From positions 992,001 through 1,056,000 of the forward strand of contig CAVTYY010000004.1 in the NCBI GenBank assembly GCA_963739045.1: a DNA stretch of 64,000 nt, in the 5' to 3' direction. Within the stretch, counting starts at the first letter, position 1. The number at the start of each line of letters is the position of its first letter. Origin of the DNA: Halobacillus_B sp963739045 (GTDB lineage: Bacteria > Bacillota > Bacilli > Bacillales > Halobacillaceae). Below are positions 51,981-61,356 of the stretch, piece by piece. Under the pieces are notes generated by a model that searched no databases, was not told where the DNA came from, and worked only from the letters and a program-made list of their open reading frames with translations. Position numbers and translations under genes: made by a program.

Positions 51981-53339
51981 ACCTAACATCCTTTTAACGA
52001 TGGAAAGGCCGTATTTTGTACCCGGATAACGGAACTTCTGATCAAATTTAGTCGACTGGCTGGTAATGCTTTTTTTATGGGTAAAGGTTTCAAAGCTTGC
52101 CCGGCCGTGATAACTGCCCATGCCGCTTGCACCGACACCGCCAAATGGAAGATAGGGATTAATAATATGGTAAAGCGTATCATTAATGCATCCGCCGCCA
52201 AAGGAGATGGAAGCAGTAACTAAATTCTGATCGTTCTCGTTTTCACCAAAATAATACAGAGCGAGGGGTTTGGGCCGCTTATTCACCAGAGAGATAGGTT
52301 CATTCAGTCTGCTAAACGTAAGAATAGGGAGAACGGGACCGAAAATTTCTTCTTGCATAACTTTGTCTTCCCAGTTCACCGAATCCATGAGCGTGGGCTC
52401 TATTTTAGTGTTTCTTTCATCATAATTTCCTCCGGACAGTACGTTTCCCTCATCTAAATATCTCTTCACGCGCAGAAAATGCTGCTGGTTCACTATTTTT
52501 ACATACTGGTTATTCTCTAAAGGGTGAGGACCGTAAAAATGTTGAATATACGCTTTCATTTTAGAAAGCAAGGGACCCTTCACTTGTTCATGAACGAATA
52601 AATAATCGGGAGCAATACAAGTCTGGCCGGCATTTGTGAACTTACCCCAGACAATTCTTTTGGCAGCTAAGTCAAGATCAGCATCCTTGTGGACGATGGC
52701 AGGACTTTTTCCTCCGAGTTCGAGAGTGACGGGGATCAGCTGCTTACTTGCCTGTTCCATAATGCTTCTGCCGACAGAAGTACTACCTGTGAAAAAAATG
52801 TAATCAAGAGGCTGAGCTAGTAATTGCTGAGTGATATGTTTATCCCCTTCCACTACGGCGATATATTGTTCAGGGAAGTAGTGCTGGATCATCTTCTTGA
52901 TTACCAAGGATACCATGGGAGTTAATTCTGAAGGTTTCAAAATGACCGTATTACCAGCGGCGACCGCTCCAATTAACGGGGCAAGCGAAAGCTGAATGGG
53001 ATAATTCCAAGGCGCAATAACTAATACCGTTCCTAACGGCTCTTTCATAATGTAATTGGTTGAACCGAAGTGGGTGATAGGCGCCTTCACCTTTTCAGGG
53101 CGCATCCATTGTTTTAAATGTTTCATTTGTTCCCTAATTTCACTTTTAAGAAAGCCAATTTCGCTTGAATACGCTTCAAACTCTGACTTATTTAAGTCAA
53201 ATTGAAGAGCACGGAGAATGGGATCTTCAAACGTTTCAAGCATTTTCTTTATTTTTTTTAATTGTTCCATACGAAATGAATAACTGCGAGTAGATCCTTC
53301 ATTAAAGTATTGTTTCTGACTCCGAATTAATTCTTCCAT
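51978..53339 (-). CDS. Aldehyde dehydrogenase (class 3 type, YwdH-like)
   Basis: A 453-residue NAD(P)-dependent aldehyde dehydrogenase. Seen are VIAPWNYPIQLSLAP, the cofactor loop FTGSTSVGRSIMEQA, catalytic E in LELGGKSPA, nucleophile C in NAGQTCIAPDY, and MQEEIFGPVLPI. The shorter class 3 shape (about 455 residues) resembles B. subtilis YwdH, acting on fatty or aromatic aldehydes. AGGAG precedes the ATG at 53339, which lies 14 nt after the rnz stop, so rnz and this gene form one leftward unit. Confidence 0.92.
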   Translation of the reverse strand: MEELIRSQKQYFNEGSTRSYSFRMEQLKKIKKMLETFEDPILRALQFDLNKSEFEAYSSEIGFLKSEIREQMKHLKQWMRPEKVKAPITHFGSTNYIMKEPLGTVLVIAPWNYPIQLSLAPLIGAVAAGNTVILKPSELTPMVSLVIKKMIQHYFPEQYIAVVEGDKHITQQLLAQPLDYIFFTGSTSVGRSIMEQASKQLIPVTLELGGKSPAIVHKDADLDLAAKRIVWGKFTNAGQTCIAPDYLFVHEQVKGPLLSKMKAYIQHFYGPHPLENNQYVKIVNQQHFLRVKRYLDEGNVLSGGNYDERNTKIEPTLMDSVNWEDKVMQEEIFGPVLPILTFSRLNEPISLVNKRPKPLALYYFGENENDQNLVTASISFGGGCINDTLYHIINPYLPFGGVGASGMGSYHGRASFETFTHKKSITSQSTKFDQKFRYPGTKYGLSIVKRMLG

Positions 53340-53353
53340 AACTGCAGCTCTCC

Positions 53354-54280
53354 TTATGGTCTGGATGGAATAGGGTGAAGATAAAAGTCGTAAGCAAGAG
53401 TTGTATTAGGGAATATCTCCTGTGCTTCCCGTTGCAGGCGGTCTAGTTCATCTCCATGATATCTGGCAGATAAATGATTTAAAAGCAGGGTACTGACATT
53501 CGCATGTTTTGCTAAAGTTGCAGCCTGGGTAATCGTAGAGTGAAAGTAATCATGGGCCATCGCTTCTTCTTCTCCGGCGAACGTAGCTTCGTGGACGAGT
53601 ACATCCGCTTCTTTAATCTTAGAATTCAAAGCAGGAAGGTACCTTGTATCACCTAATATAGCGAGTTTTCGGCCTTTTTTAGAAGGACCAGTTACCTCTT
53701 CACGATAAATCGTTCTACCGTCATCGAGCGTTGTTTCATTCTGGCTTTTTATAATCTGATATAAAGGTCCGGGCTGTATACCTAGTGCCTTCAACTTGGC
53801 GGGCAGAAGTTCCCCGAGTTTATCCTTTTCCTGGATGACGTAGCCGAAGCTGTCGAGCCCATGCGCTAATTTAATAGCTTCTACATGAAATTGCTCATCT
53901 TCAAACAGCGAGCCTTCTTTTATTTCCTTTATGGTTAGCGGGTATTTAACCCTCGTGCCGCTTACTTTAAGACTGACTTCTATATATTCTTTTAATCCTT
54001 TAGGTCCGTAAACGGTTACAGGGGTTTCTCCTCCCTGAAAGGATCGGCTGCTCAATAGTCCGGGAAGTCCGTAAATATGATCCCCGTGCAAATGTGTGAT
54101 GAATATTTTTTCTATTCGTCTCGGACGCACATTTGTATGTAAAATTTGGTGCTGGGTTGCCTCTCCACAATCAAATACCCAGGTGGTACCTCTTTCTTCT
54201 AGTAAGCGAAGCACCAGGGAAGATACATTTCGATCCTTGGAAGGGACACCTGAACCTGTTCCTAAAAAGAATAGTTCCAT
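53354..54280 (-). CDS. rnz: Ribonuclease Z (tRNA 3' endonuclease)
   Basis: A 308-residue metallo-beta-lactamase-fold nuclease that trims tRNA 3' trailers, chiefly for tRNAs without an encoded CCA. Seen are LGTGSGVPSKDRNVSS, zinc motif THLHGDH, an exosite arm (about 145-175), LAILGDTRYLPA, ADVLVHEATF, and a final LLLNHLSARY. The ATG at 54280 has AAAGGAG 8 nt upstream; an ATG three codons earlier lies too close. Length and gene position agree with B. subtilis YqjK. Confidence 0.95.
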   Translation of the reverse strand: MELFFLGTGSGVPSKDRNVSSLVLRLLEERGTTWVFDCGEATQHQILHTNVRPRRIEKIFITHLHGDHIYGLPGLLSSRSFQGGETPVTVYGPKGLKEYIEVSLKVSGTRVKYPLTIKEIKEGSLFEDEQFHVEAIKLAHGLDSFGYVIQEKDKLGELLPAKLKALGIQPGPLYQIIKSQNETTLDDGRTIYREEVTGPSKKGRKLAILGDTRYLPALNSKIKEADVLVHEATFAGEEEAMAHDYFHSTITQAATLAKHANVSTLLLNHLSARYHGDELDRLQREAQEIFPNTTLAYDFYLHPIPSRP

Positions 54281-54401
54281 AAGCCACACTCCTTTCCCAT
54301 TATCATACCACCAGAATTCCTTGTTTTCACTTTAAAGCTCAACAATGGATCAAACGAATATTTAACAATCTAAGGATACAGTTCTAGCAGCAAATGGAGA
54401 A

Positions 54402-54441
54402 ATAAAAAAGATGCCTTAGAAGCAGAAGCTGCTAAGGCATC
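54402..54441 (-). terminator. Terminator of namA
   Basis: On the minus strand GATGCCTTAG and CTAAGGCATC pair perfectly (54432-54441 with 54410-54419), followed by TTTTTTATTT. Confidence 0.88.
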
Positions 54442-54451
54442 GCTGACGAGT

Positions 54452-55468
54452 TTACCACGCTCTTGTATATTGTCTTGGTCCTTCTATGTGATAGCCCATT
54501 TCATCAGCTGCTTGTTTTGGCCAATATGGATTTCTTAACAGAGCTCTCGCTAAGAAAATAAGATCTGCACGATCATTTTGTAATATTTCCTCCGCTTGAT
54601 TTCCTGTGGTGATGAGTCCGACAGCTCCCGTGTCAATAGCGGCACCACGCTTAATTTCTTCTGCATAACGGATTTGATATCCAGGATAAGGTTCAATACT
54701 TGCGGGCACAACGCCTCCGGAACTCACATCGATTAAATCTATTCCCAGCTGTTTCATCTCTTTAGAGAAGTAAATAAAGTCATCCATCGTATTACCGTCT
54801 TCATGATATTCATTTCCAGAAACTCTTACAAAAAGGGGTCCGCTCCAAACTTGCTGTACGGCTACGATTACTTCTTTCAGCAGCTGGAAGCGATTTTCAC
54901 GAGTTCCGCCATAGGCATCTGTTCTTTTATTGGTGAGCGGCGACAAAAATTGATTAATTAAGTAACCGTGCGCAGCATGAAGTTCAATGACATCAAAGTC
55001 TGCTTTTTTCGCACGTTCTGCTGCTTTTTGAAAAGCAGTGACAGTGTCCTGGATGTCCTCTGTACTCATTTTCAAAGGTTCTTTGAATGATTCATTAAAG
55101 GCAATAGGACTAGGAGCGTAGATGTTTCCGTTTAAATTGGCTTTTCTGCCGGCATGAGCAAGCTGAATACCTGCTTTAGCTTCGTGACTATGCACGCCTT
55201 TAGTAATCTGAGATAGTCCTTCTATGTGTTCGTCATCCCAAATCCCCAGATCTTCGTGGGAAATGCGGCCTTCAGGTTGAACAGCGGAAGCCTCAGTCAT
55301 CACAAGACCAACTTGTCCAGCTGCACGGCTTTCGTAATGGGCAAGGTGAAAGGGCTGAGCTTTCCCGTCCTGGTCATAGCTGGAATACATACACATCGGA
55401 GACATAACTATTCTGTTTTTAAGTGTGACACCTTTTACCGTATAGGAAGAGAAGAGTTGGTTCTTCAA
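54452..55468 (-). CDS. namA: NADPH dehydrogenase NamA (YqjM, old yellow enzyme)
   Basis: FMN-dependent ene-reductase of 338 residues, the same length as B. subtilis YqjM. It reduces activated double bonds of electrophilic enones and nitro compounds. Features: SPMCMYSSYDQDG with the flavin-tuning cysteine of the YqjM class, LAHYESRAAGQVGL, ELHAAHGYLINQFLSPLTNKR with the H-x2-H substrate pair, and VGLITTGN near the phosphate site. TTG 55468 has AAAGGAGG, located inside the end of the upstream glycosyltransferase gene, so the two are coupled. Confidence 0.95.
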   Translation of the reverse strand: MKNQLFSSYTVKGVTLKNRIVMSPMCMYSSYDQDGKAQPFHLAHYESRAAGQVGLVMTEASAVQPEGRISHEDLGIWDDEHIEGLSQITKGVHSHEAKAGIQLAHAGRKANLNGNIYAPSPIAFNESFKEPLKMSTEDIQDTVTAFQKAAERAKKADFDVIELHAAHGYLINQFLSPLTNKRTDAYGGTRENRFQLLKEVIVAVQQVWSGPLFVRVSGNEYHEDGNTMDDFIYFSKEMKQLGIDLIDVSSGGVVPASIEPYPGYQIRYAEEIKRGAAIDTGAVGLITTGNQAEEILQNDRADLIFLARALLRNPYWPKQAADEMGYHIEGPRQYTRAW

Positions 55469-55471
55469 CGG

Positions 55472-56629
55472 TTAATCCTCCTTTGAATTCTTATAATACT
55501 GCTTCAATTCTTGTAAGGGATATCGATTCCCTCTCCACTCAATTCCGCCTCTTATCCAAGTGAGAATTAAAGCTCTCATAAGCATATATACAAACAATAA
55601 GGCGTAAATGGGCTGCCCGGCAATGATAAATACGGAGCAGCGAGTGAGGGATTTTATTGTAATCGCATATAAACAAAATAACAAAAGGAGGTTTAGAGCG
55701 CTAATAATTTGAACCGAATGAAGAGAGGAGAATAGGAACACATAAGGAAGGAGCTGGGTCATTATTAAACAGATCACAGCAAACAACCCTCGCCATACAG
55801 AGTAATTTAAACCGGCGAAGGCATTTTTTTCAAACCCTTTAAATGCAAGAGAAAGGCTGGGGTACCATTCAACTGATAAAGAATGAAGGCCAGTGGCGAG
55901 CCGCTGCTTGTAGCCGAAGCGCTTCACTCTTTCGCCCAGCGCCAAGTCATCGTCAGGTCTGAGTTTTAACTTTTCATGTCCCTCGATACTCTGATAACAG
56001 GAACGGCTGATCAGTTGAAAAGCCCCAATTCCCATTCCCCCGGCAGGTTTCGGCCGATTTGCTGTCCAAGGACGCTTTAGTACACTAAAACCAAACAAAA
56101 AATAAGAAATGAAGCCCCTTAGAAGCAATGAGTTGGCGCGCAGATCTGGAGAAACGGTCAGGTGATCTGCTTGCTCTTTCTGTAAATAAGTCAGAGCTTT
56201 GCAACAGGCAGTGGGAGTGAAGAGGATGTCGGCATCGGTAAAGAGAAAATAGTTCCCTTTAGCTTGTTCAACTCCCTTTGCCAATGCATGATTTTTCCCA
56301 AGCCATCCCTCTGGCAGCTTATCAATATGAATGGTATGGATAGATGGATACTTGCGGGCTGCTTCCTCCATAATTGGCCCAGTATTATCCTTAGATCGGT
56401 CGTTTACCGTGATGATTTCTAATCTTACATTCTTTTGTGCCAGTAACGAATCCAAACAATGTTTAATCGATTTCTCTTCGTTCTTAGCAGCCAGGATCAC
56501 CGTAATGAATTCAGAATGTACAGAATCAGGTTCCACAGTATCTATTGACAAGATAGTTTTGAATCCGAGCAGAAAATCGATTAATACCGCTGACCAGAAG
56601 AGCAAGAATAATGAATAAATAAGAAACAT
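55472..56629 (-). CDS. Membrane-anchored family 2 glycosyltransferase
   Basis: A 385-residue GT2 enzyme. One N-terminal membrane helix (about 3-25) precedes the GT-A domain with VILAAKNEEKSIKHCLDSL, IITVNDRSKDNT, FLFTDADILFT (DxD-type) and RPDDDLALGERVKRFG; three or four C-terminal helices (about 280-365) follow. The layout resembles carotenoid/glycolipid CrtQ-type and related glycosyltransferases. Its start lies 4 nt after the GDPD stop. Acceptor unknown; possibly a lipid. Confidence 0.85.
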   Translation of the reverse strand: MFLIYSLFLLFWSAVLIDFLLGFKTILSIDTVEPDSVHSEFITVILAAKNEEKSIKHCLDSLLAQKNVRLEIITVNDRSKDNTGPIMEEAARKYPSIHTIHIDKLPEGWLGKNHALAKGVEQAKGNYFLFTDADILFTPTACCKALTYLQKEQADHLTVSPDLRANSLLLRGFISYFLFGFSVLKRPWTANRPKPAGGMGIGAFQLISRSCYQSIEGHEKLKLRPDDDLALGERVKRFGYKQRLATGLHSLSVEWYPSLSLAFKGFEKNAFAGLNYSVWRGLFAVICLIMTQLLPYVFLFSSLHSVQIISALNLLLLFCLYAITIKSLTRCSVFIIAGQPIYALLFVYMLMRALILTWIRGGIEWRGNRYPLQELKQYYKNSKED

Positions 56630-56633
56630 AACC

Positions 56634-57380
56634 TCAACCTTTTCGCTTCAGCCATTGATCGCGATACTCGATCGCTTGGTGGGGAACATCTGTGAAAATA
56701 CCATTACAGCCTAACTGAAAACACTTTCTCATCATAGACGGTCTGTTAACCGTGTACACTCTCAGATTCAAACGATTTTTCTGGCAATGTTTGACCAGCT
56801 TCTTATCCAGTAATCGATGTTTGACATGGAGGGCATCTGCATCAATTGATTTCGCGAAACCGGGAAGATTTCTCATCTTTGTAGATGTAAGGAATGCAGT
56901 TTCTACGGAAGGATTAATTTTCTTCATGCGGCAGAGTGTATCGGCATTAAAGCTGGAAATAACGGTTCGTTCCAGTACCTGATATCGTTTTAGACAATCA
57001 TAAACTATTCTTTCTATATTTCGGTATTCAATCACATTTGTTTTTAATTCCACATTCAATACCATGGGCTGATGCCGAAACCAGCGGAGAAATTCTTCAA
57101 GTGTTACAATATAGCTATCTGAATATTTTGAAGAAAACCAACTACCAGCATCTAAATGACGGAGCTCTGCATATGTATAATCTTGTACAAAGCCAGTCCC
57201 ATTTGTGGTTCGTCGTAAATTTTCATCATGGATTAGAATGGGGATATGGTCTTTCGTCAGCTGAACATCTGTCTCGATGCCCTCTGCTCCAGCAGCCTTT
57301 GCTAATTCAAAAGCGGGCATTGTATTTTCAGGTGCTAATTTACTGGCACCTCGGTGGGCATAAATTAAGGTTTTCGTCAA
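56634..57380 (-). CDS. Glycerophosphodiester phosphodiesterase
   Basis: A 248-residue cytosolic GDPD with the family triad in AHRGASKLAPENTMPAF (H and R), EGIETDVQLTKDHIPILIHD (E, D, H) and the later ELKTN metal-binding residue. It hydrolyses glycerophosphodiesters to glycerol 3-phosphate and an alcohol. No signal peptide is present, unlike GlpQ. TTG 57380 follows AGAGGTG with 7 nt spacing. First gene of the leftward GDPD-GT2-namA unit, which suggests membrane lipid or teichoic acid turnover. Confidence 0.9.
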   Translation of the reverse strand: MTKTLIYAHRGASKLAPENTMPAFELAKAAGAEGIETDVQLTKDHIPILIHDENLRRTTNGTGFVQDYTYAELRHLDAGSWFSSKYSDSYIVTLEEFLRWFRHQPMVLNVELKTNVIEYRNIERIVYDCLKRYQVLERTVISSFNADTLCRMKKINPSVETAFLTSTKMRNLPGFAKSIDADALHVKHRLLDKKLVKHCQKNRLNLRVYTVNRPSMMRKCFQLGCNGIFTDVPHQAIEYRDQWLKRKG

Positions 57381-57464
57381 AAAAGTTCACCTCTTACTTT
57401 AAGGTTTGACTCGATTTGATTGTGTGCGATTCTTAATTAAAAGTCAATATATGAGGAGTGAAGA

Positions 57465-59084
57465 ATGATGAGTCAATGGAAAACGAAAGAGCAATTAACC
57501 GATTTACTCTGTTCTTTAGTTGAGTACCCTAGTATTACCGGGAGTAATGCTGAAATTGCAATTATTGAATACTTATATTATATTTTAGCCGATCAAAAAT
57601 ATTATAAAAACCATCCGGACCATGTAAGTCTGCATCCACTTAAAGATGGGAGGCAGCTACTTTCCGCTCTAGTTAAAAAAGAAGGAGCACGAGAGACAAT
57701 TGTCTTAATTGCTCATGCTGACGTAGTAGGTGTCCAGGATTATGGATCCTGGGAAAATCTTGCTTTTTATCCTAAAGAATTTACTCAAGAATTATGGAAG
57801 CACGTGGATCAGCTTCCTCCTGATGCTGCAGATGATTTGAAAAGCGGCGATTGGCTGTTTGGAAGAGGCACAATGGATATGAAGGCAGGATTAACGGTAC
57901 ATCTTTCCCTTCTGGAGAGAGCGATGGAGGGTCGATTTAATGGGAATCTTTTGCTGCTGGCAGTGCCAGATGAAGAGGTGAATTCTGAAGGAATGCTTGC
58001 TGCTTTGCCTGTTCTAAAACAAATTAAAGAAAGAGAAAACTTAAATTATAAGCTAACAATTAATGGGGAACCTATGTTCAGCAAATACCCAGGGGATCCT
58101 GCTTATTATTTATATACAGGATCAATAGGGAAAACATTACCTGGATTTCTATGTTATGGAAAGGAAACCCACGCCGGGGAGCCATTTGGCGGTTTAAATG
58201 CTAACTTAATGTTAAGTTACGTAGCTCAGGAAATGGAATTAAATGAAGCTTTTATTGAACAAGTGGGAGAGGAACGAACTCCTCCTCCACTCAGCTTAAT
58301 GCAGCGTGATTTGAAACACGAATATTCTGTCCAGACCCCTCAGGCAGCAGTAGCTATGTACAATGTGCTGTATATGAAACAAACCATTGCAGAAATGAAT
58401 GAAAAATTACTGCAAGCCTGTGAGCGGGCAAAACCAAAGATCCTCAAGCATTATCATAAACAGGCGAGCTTCTATTTGACGGATGATCAGAAATCCTCCT
58501 TTGTGCCTTCCATTAGAATTTTAACCTACAAAGAGCTTTATCAGGAGGCAGTTGAAAAATTTGGAAAAATAGAAGTAGATCGCCGGCAAAATTTATTGAT
58601 CAATCAGCGGGAAGATGGAGATCGTGATTTTTCTACCATACTCGTACAGAATTTAGCGGCACTATGTAAAGATATCGGTCCTATGATCGTCCTTTTTTAC
58701 AGTCCGCCTTTCTATCCGGCTGTTTCCTCCCACCATGATGTAATGATTCAAAGGGGGGCAAAGACGGCCATCGAATTCGCTAAGAAGGAATATGGAGTGG
58801 AGGTGAATGAAGTTGAGTATTTTACTGGATTATCAGACTCGAGCTTTATTGGTCCAGTCTCCACGATGTCTCCTATCGATGACTTAATCGATCAAATGCC
58901 TATTCATGGGAAGGGGTATGAAATATCTTCTGATGTCATGGAAGCCGTTACGATGCCTATTATTAATATAGGTCCATTGGGTAAAGATGCTCATCAGTGG
59001 ACGGAACGCTTAGAGCTTTCCTATAGTTTTGAGAAACTTCCACATATTTTAATGGAGACGATTGATCATTTTTTTAAAGCATAA
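57465..59084 (+). CDS. yqjN: M20-family peptidase, RocB-like (YqjN)
   Basis: A 539-residue zinc hydrolase of the M20 family. Metal-site motifs are IAHADVVGVQDYGSWE, LFGRGTMDMKAGLTVHLSLL and VPDEEVNSEGMLAALP. It is longer than typical M20 peptidases, matching the RocB/YqjN group, whose substrate is undefined. ATG 57465 or 57468 both suit GAGGAG (57453-57458). B. subtilis yqjN likewise follows yqjM. A 298-base gap follows that holds only a weak terminator and the promoter region of the next gene. Confidence 0.88.
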   Translation: MMSQWKTKEQLTDLLCSLVEYPSITGSNAEIAIIEYLYYILADQKYYKNHPDHVSLHPLKDGRQLLSALVKKEGARETIVLIAHADVVGVQDYGSWENLAFYPKEFTQELWKHVDQLPPDAADDLKSGDWLFGRGTMDMKAGLTVHLSLLERAMEGRFNGNLLLLAVPDEEVNSEGMLAALPVLKQIKERENLNYKLTINGEPMFSKYPGDPAYYLYTGSIGKTLPGFLCYGKETHAGEPFGGLNANLMLSYVAQEMELNEAFIEQVGEERTPPPLSLMQRDLKHEYSVQTPQAAVAMYNVLYMKQTIAEMNEKLLQACERAKPKILKHYHKQASFYLTDDQKSSFVPSIRILTYKELYQEAVEKFGKIEVDRRQNLLINQREDGDRDFSTILVQNLAALCKDIGPMIVLFYSPPFYPAVSSHHDVMIQRGAKTAIEFAKKEYGVEVNEVEYFTGLSDSSFIGPVSTMSPIDDLIDQMPIHGKGYEISSDVMEAVTMPIINIGPLGKDAHQWTERLELSYSFEKLPHILMETIDHFFKA

Positions 59085-59254
59085 AAGCGGTTAAAAATTA
59101 ATTAATCCTTTGGTGTGAAATCAGGTTAGGATAATCTGCTGTGAAAACTACATGATTGTTGAATAAAGAAATAGTGAGCTAGTTCATTTCCTTCCTCTTT
59201 AGTTTTAAGCAATCGTTCAAATGTCCAAGCAACAAAATTCTACTTACTTGAAAT

Positions 59255-59280
59255 CCCGAAATTATTTGTTTGGGTTTTCT
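59255..59280 (+). terminator. Weak CCCGAA terminator downstream of yqjN
   Basis: CCCGAA (59255-59260) pairs with TTTGGG (59269-59274) with one G-T, followed by TTTTCTGT. It is about 170 nt after the gene and looks like a decayed member of the terminator family. Confidence 0.45.
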
Positions 59281-59329
59281 GTATTTACCGCTTAGTGAAG
59301 ATAAATATTTAGAATTCTATCTTCTCTCA

Positions 59330-59368
59330 TGCTACAATTACAGAAAATAATGAATAAGTATTCATTTC
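59330..59368 (+). promoter_or_regulatory. Extended -10 promoter and FadR-like operator
   Basis: TGCTACAAT (59330-59338) is an extended -10. Just downstream, ATGAATA-AG-TATTCAT (59350-59365) is a perfect inverted repeat; with TTTC after it, it agrees at about 15 of 18 positions with the Bacillus FadR box TGAATGANTANTCATTCA. A TetR-type repressor of the MBL/SDR pair is likely. Confidence 0.5.
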
Positions 59369-59382
59369 ATGGAGGAAGTTAG

Positions 59383-60366
59383 ATGAAAACTTTACGCGAT
59401 ACCATTTATCAAATTACCCTGCCCACGCCTTATGCTGTAGGAGATGTTCATTGTTATCTTTTAAAAGGAGATAAATTAACGCTCGTAGATACAGGTGTAA
59501 AAACGGAAGAAGCGTGGAATGGTTTAAAGAAACAACTGAGCGATCTTGGGTATCTGCCAAAAGATATTGAGCAAATTATTTATACACACCACCACCCTGA
59601 CCATATGGGACTGTTGGAACCTTTTGAGAATGTGTCGATGGTGGCGGCGCATGAGAAACTGAAGCCGTGGCTGGAACGTGATGAAGATTTCTTCCAGAGG
59701 TATGAAGGGTTCTATCAGGAAATGTATGAAGAGGCAGGTGTTCCAGACCCATACTTTAAGTTATTAAAATCGTTACGCAAGCCATTGAAATGGACCGCCC
59801 GCGGTGAACTTACCCAAGTGCTGTCAGAAGGAGATTTGCTGCCTGGGCACGAGGAATGGGTAACCATAGAAACTCCTGGTCACGCCCAAAGCCACCTTTC
59901 TTTTTTTAGAAGTTCGGATGGGGCCCTTATAGGAGGAGATCATCTTCTTCCCCACATTTCATCGAATCCGTTACTAGAGCCTCCATTTAATCCGGGTGAA
60001 GCAAGACCGGCTCCATTACTCCAGTATCGGGAATCAATGATTAAACTTAGAGATTATCCAATTGGTACTGTCTTTCCCGGACATGGAAAAATATTCGAAG
60101 ACGTCCGCCCGCTTATTACAAGACGGCTGGAACGTCAAGAAGAGAGAGCGCAAAAAGTAAAAGAAATGATTGGTCTAGGAAAAGCAACAATCTATCAAGT
60201 CTGTCAGCAGTTGTTTCCTAAGCAGATTGAAACCCAGTTCGGTTTAACGATGTCAGAAACCGTAGGACAACTCGATTACTTAGAAGCTACTGGGCAAGTG
60301 GATTTTTCAATGATAGGTAAACAGAAATATTATTATGTAAACAAAGGAGATGGAAATGAATACTAA
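59383..60366 (+). CDS. yqjP: MBL-fold metallohydrolase (YqjP-like)
   Basis: A 327-residue metallo-beta-lactamase-fold hydrolase with THHHPDHMGLLE (HxHxDH), ETPGHAQSHLSFF, IGGDHLLPHIS and FPGHGKIF giving both metal sites. A C-terminal winged-helix-like part (about 255-320) resembles LACTB2/YqjP-type proteins, which act on thioesters or RNA. GGAGG precedes ATG 59383. The next SDR gene starts inside its last 11 bases, so the two are coupled, as in B. subtilis yqjP-yqjQ. Confidence 0.88.
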   Translation: MKTLRDTIYQITLPTPYAVGDVHCYLLKGDKLTLVDTGVKTEEAWNGLKKQLSDLGYLPKDIEQIIYTHHHPDHMGLLEPFENVSMVAAHEKLKPWLERDEDFFQRYEGFYQEMYEEAGVPDPYFKLLKSLRKPLKWTARGELTQVLSEGDLLPGHEEWVTIETPGHAQSHLSFFRSSDGALIGGDHLLPHISSNPLLEPPFNPGEARPAPLLQYRESMIKLRDYPIGTVFPGHGKIFEDVRPLITRRLERQEERAQKVKEMIGLGKATIYQVCQQLFPKQIETQFGLTMSETVGQLDYLEATGQVDFSMIGKQKYYYVNKGDGNEY

Positions 60367-61150
60367 TGTAAAAGATAAAAAAGTATTAATTACGGGAGCC
60401 TCGAGCGGTATCGGCATGTATTTGGCGATACACGTAGCCAGGTCGGGAGGCATACCAATCCTGACTGCTAGATCTGAAGGCCGTTTAGAAATCATTGCGA
60501 ACATAGTTAAGGAACGTTTCCATGTAGACTGTTACTGGTATAAAGCAGATTTGTCCAATGACATAGACTGGAAAGACGTCATAGATCAAATCTGCTACGA
60601 TCATGGATCGATCGATGCTCTGATAAATAATGCGGGAATGGCCGTGTTCGATTTAGTGGCAGAAGCTCAATGGAAGGATATAGAAAATATGCTCGATGTG
60701 AACGTTAAATCACTCATTCGTGCGGTTCATCAGTTACTGCCTCACTTTTTAAAAAGCGGACAAGGGCACATTATTAACATCGCTTCACAAGCCGGTAAAA
60801 TCGCTACTCCAAAATCTGCCGTCTACTCAGCATCAAAACATGCGGTAATCGGCTTTACCAATGCCCTGCGGATGGAAGTAGAAAAGGAGGGGGTCTACGT
60901 AACTTCCGTTAACCTGGGACCTGTAAGGACGAACTTCTTTCAACAAGCGGATCCCAGCGGCAGTTATGAGCGGGCAGTCGATCGTTTTATGCTCGAGCCA
61001 AATAAAGTAGCTTTTACGATTACTCAGTCCCTCTTTACAAATCGCAGAGAAATCAATTTACCATTATGGATGGATTCGGGCAGCAAAGTTTATCAAATGC
61101 TCCCGGTGATGATGGAGAAATTGATGCAAAATCAGTTTAATAAGAAATAA
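60356..61150 (+). CDS. yqjQ: Short-chain dehydrogenase/reductase (YqjQ-like)
   Basis: A 264-residue classical SDR. Cofactor motif TGASSGIGMYLA, NNAG (about residue 88), catalytic S in NIASQAGKI and YSASKHAVIGF with Tyr and Lys. A basic residue after the first strand suggests NADPH use, not proven. ATG 60356 has AAAGGAG (60343-60349) 6 nt upstream, within the MBL gene end; the ATG at 60350 abuts it. A terminator follows. The substrate may be a lipid-type ketone given the FadR-like operator (inference). Confidence 0.88.
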   Translation: MNTNVKDKKVLITGASSGIGMYLAIHVARSGGIPILTARSEGRLEIIANIVKERFHVDCYWYKADLSNDIDWKDVIDQICYDHGSIDALINNAGMAVFDLVAEAQWKDIENMLDVNVKSLIRAVHQLLPHFLKSGQGHIINIASQAGKIATPKSAVYSASKHAVIGFTNALRMEVEKEGVYVTSVNLGPVRTNFFQQADPSGSYERAVDRFMLEPNKVAFTITQSLFTNRREINLPLWMDSGSKVYQMLPVMMEKLMQNQFNKK

Positions 61151-61164
61151 AATTCTTTACATAC

Positions 61165-61197
61165 AAAGGCTTGCAGGCAACAGAGGCAGGCCTTTTT
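61165..61197 (+). terminator. Terminator after the SDR gene
   Basis: AAAGGCTTGC (61165-61174) pairs with GCAGGCCTTT (61186-61195) with one T-G pair, followed by TT. Confidence 0.75.
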
Positions 61198-61356
61198 GTA
61201 TAGGTGCGGGAAACTTTCGGTTGTTTCTTAGGTGCAGAACAGGAGAATCAAGCTGCTTATGCGAATGTTATTTTCAGAGCAGACGATGTATGGATAATCA
61301 AATTTTGTGTAAGTATTTGATCAAGGAATATTTAATACGGAAGAGAGGATGTTCTC

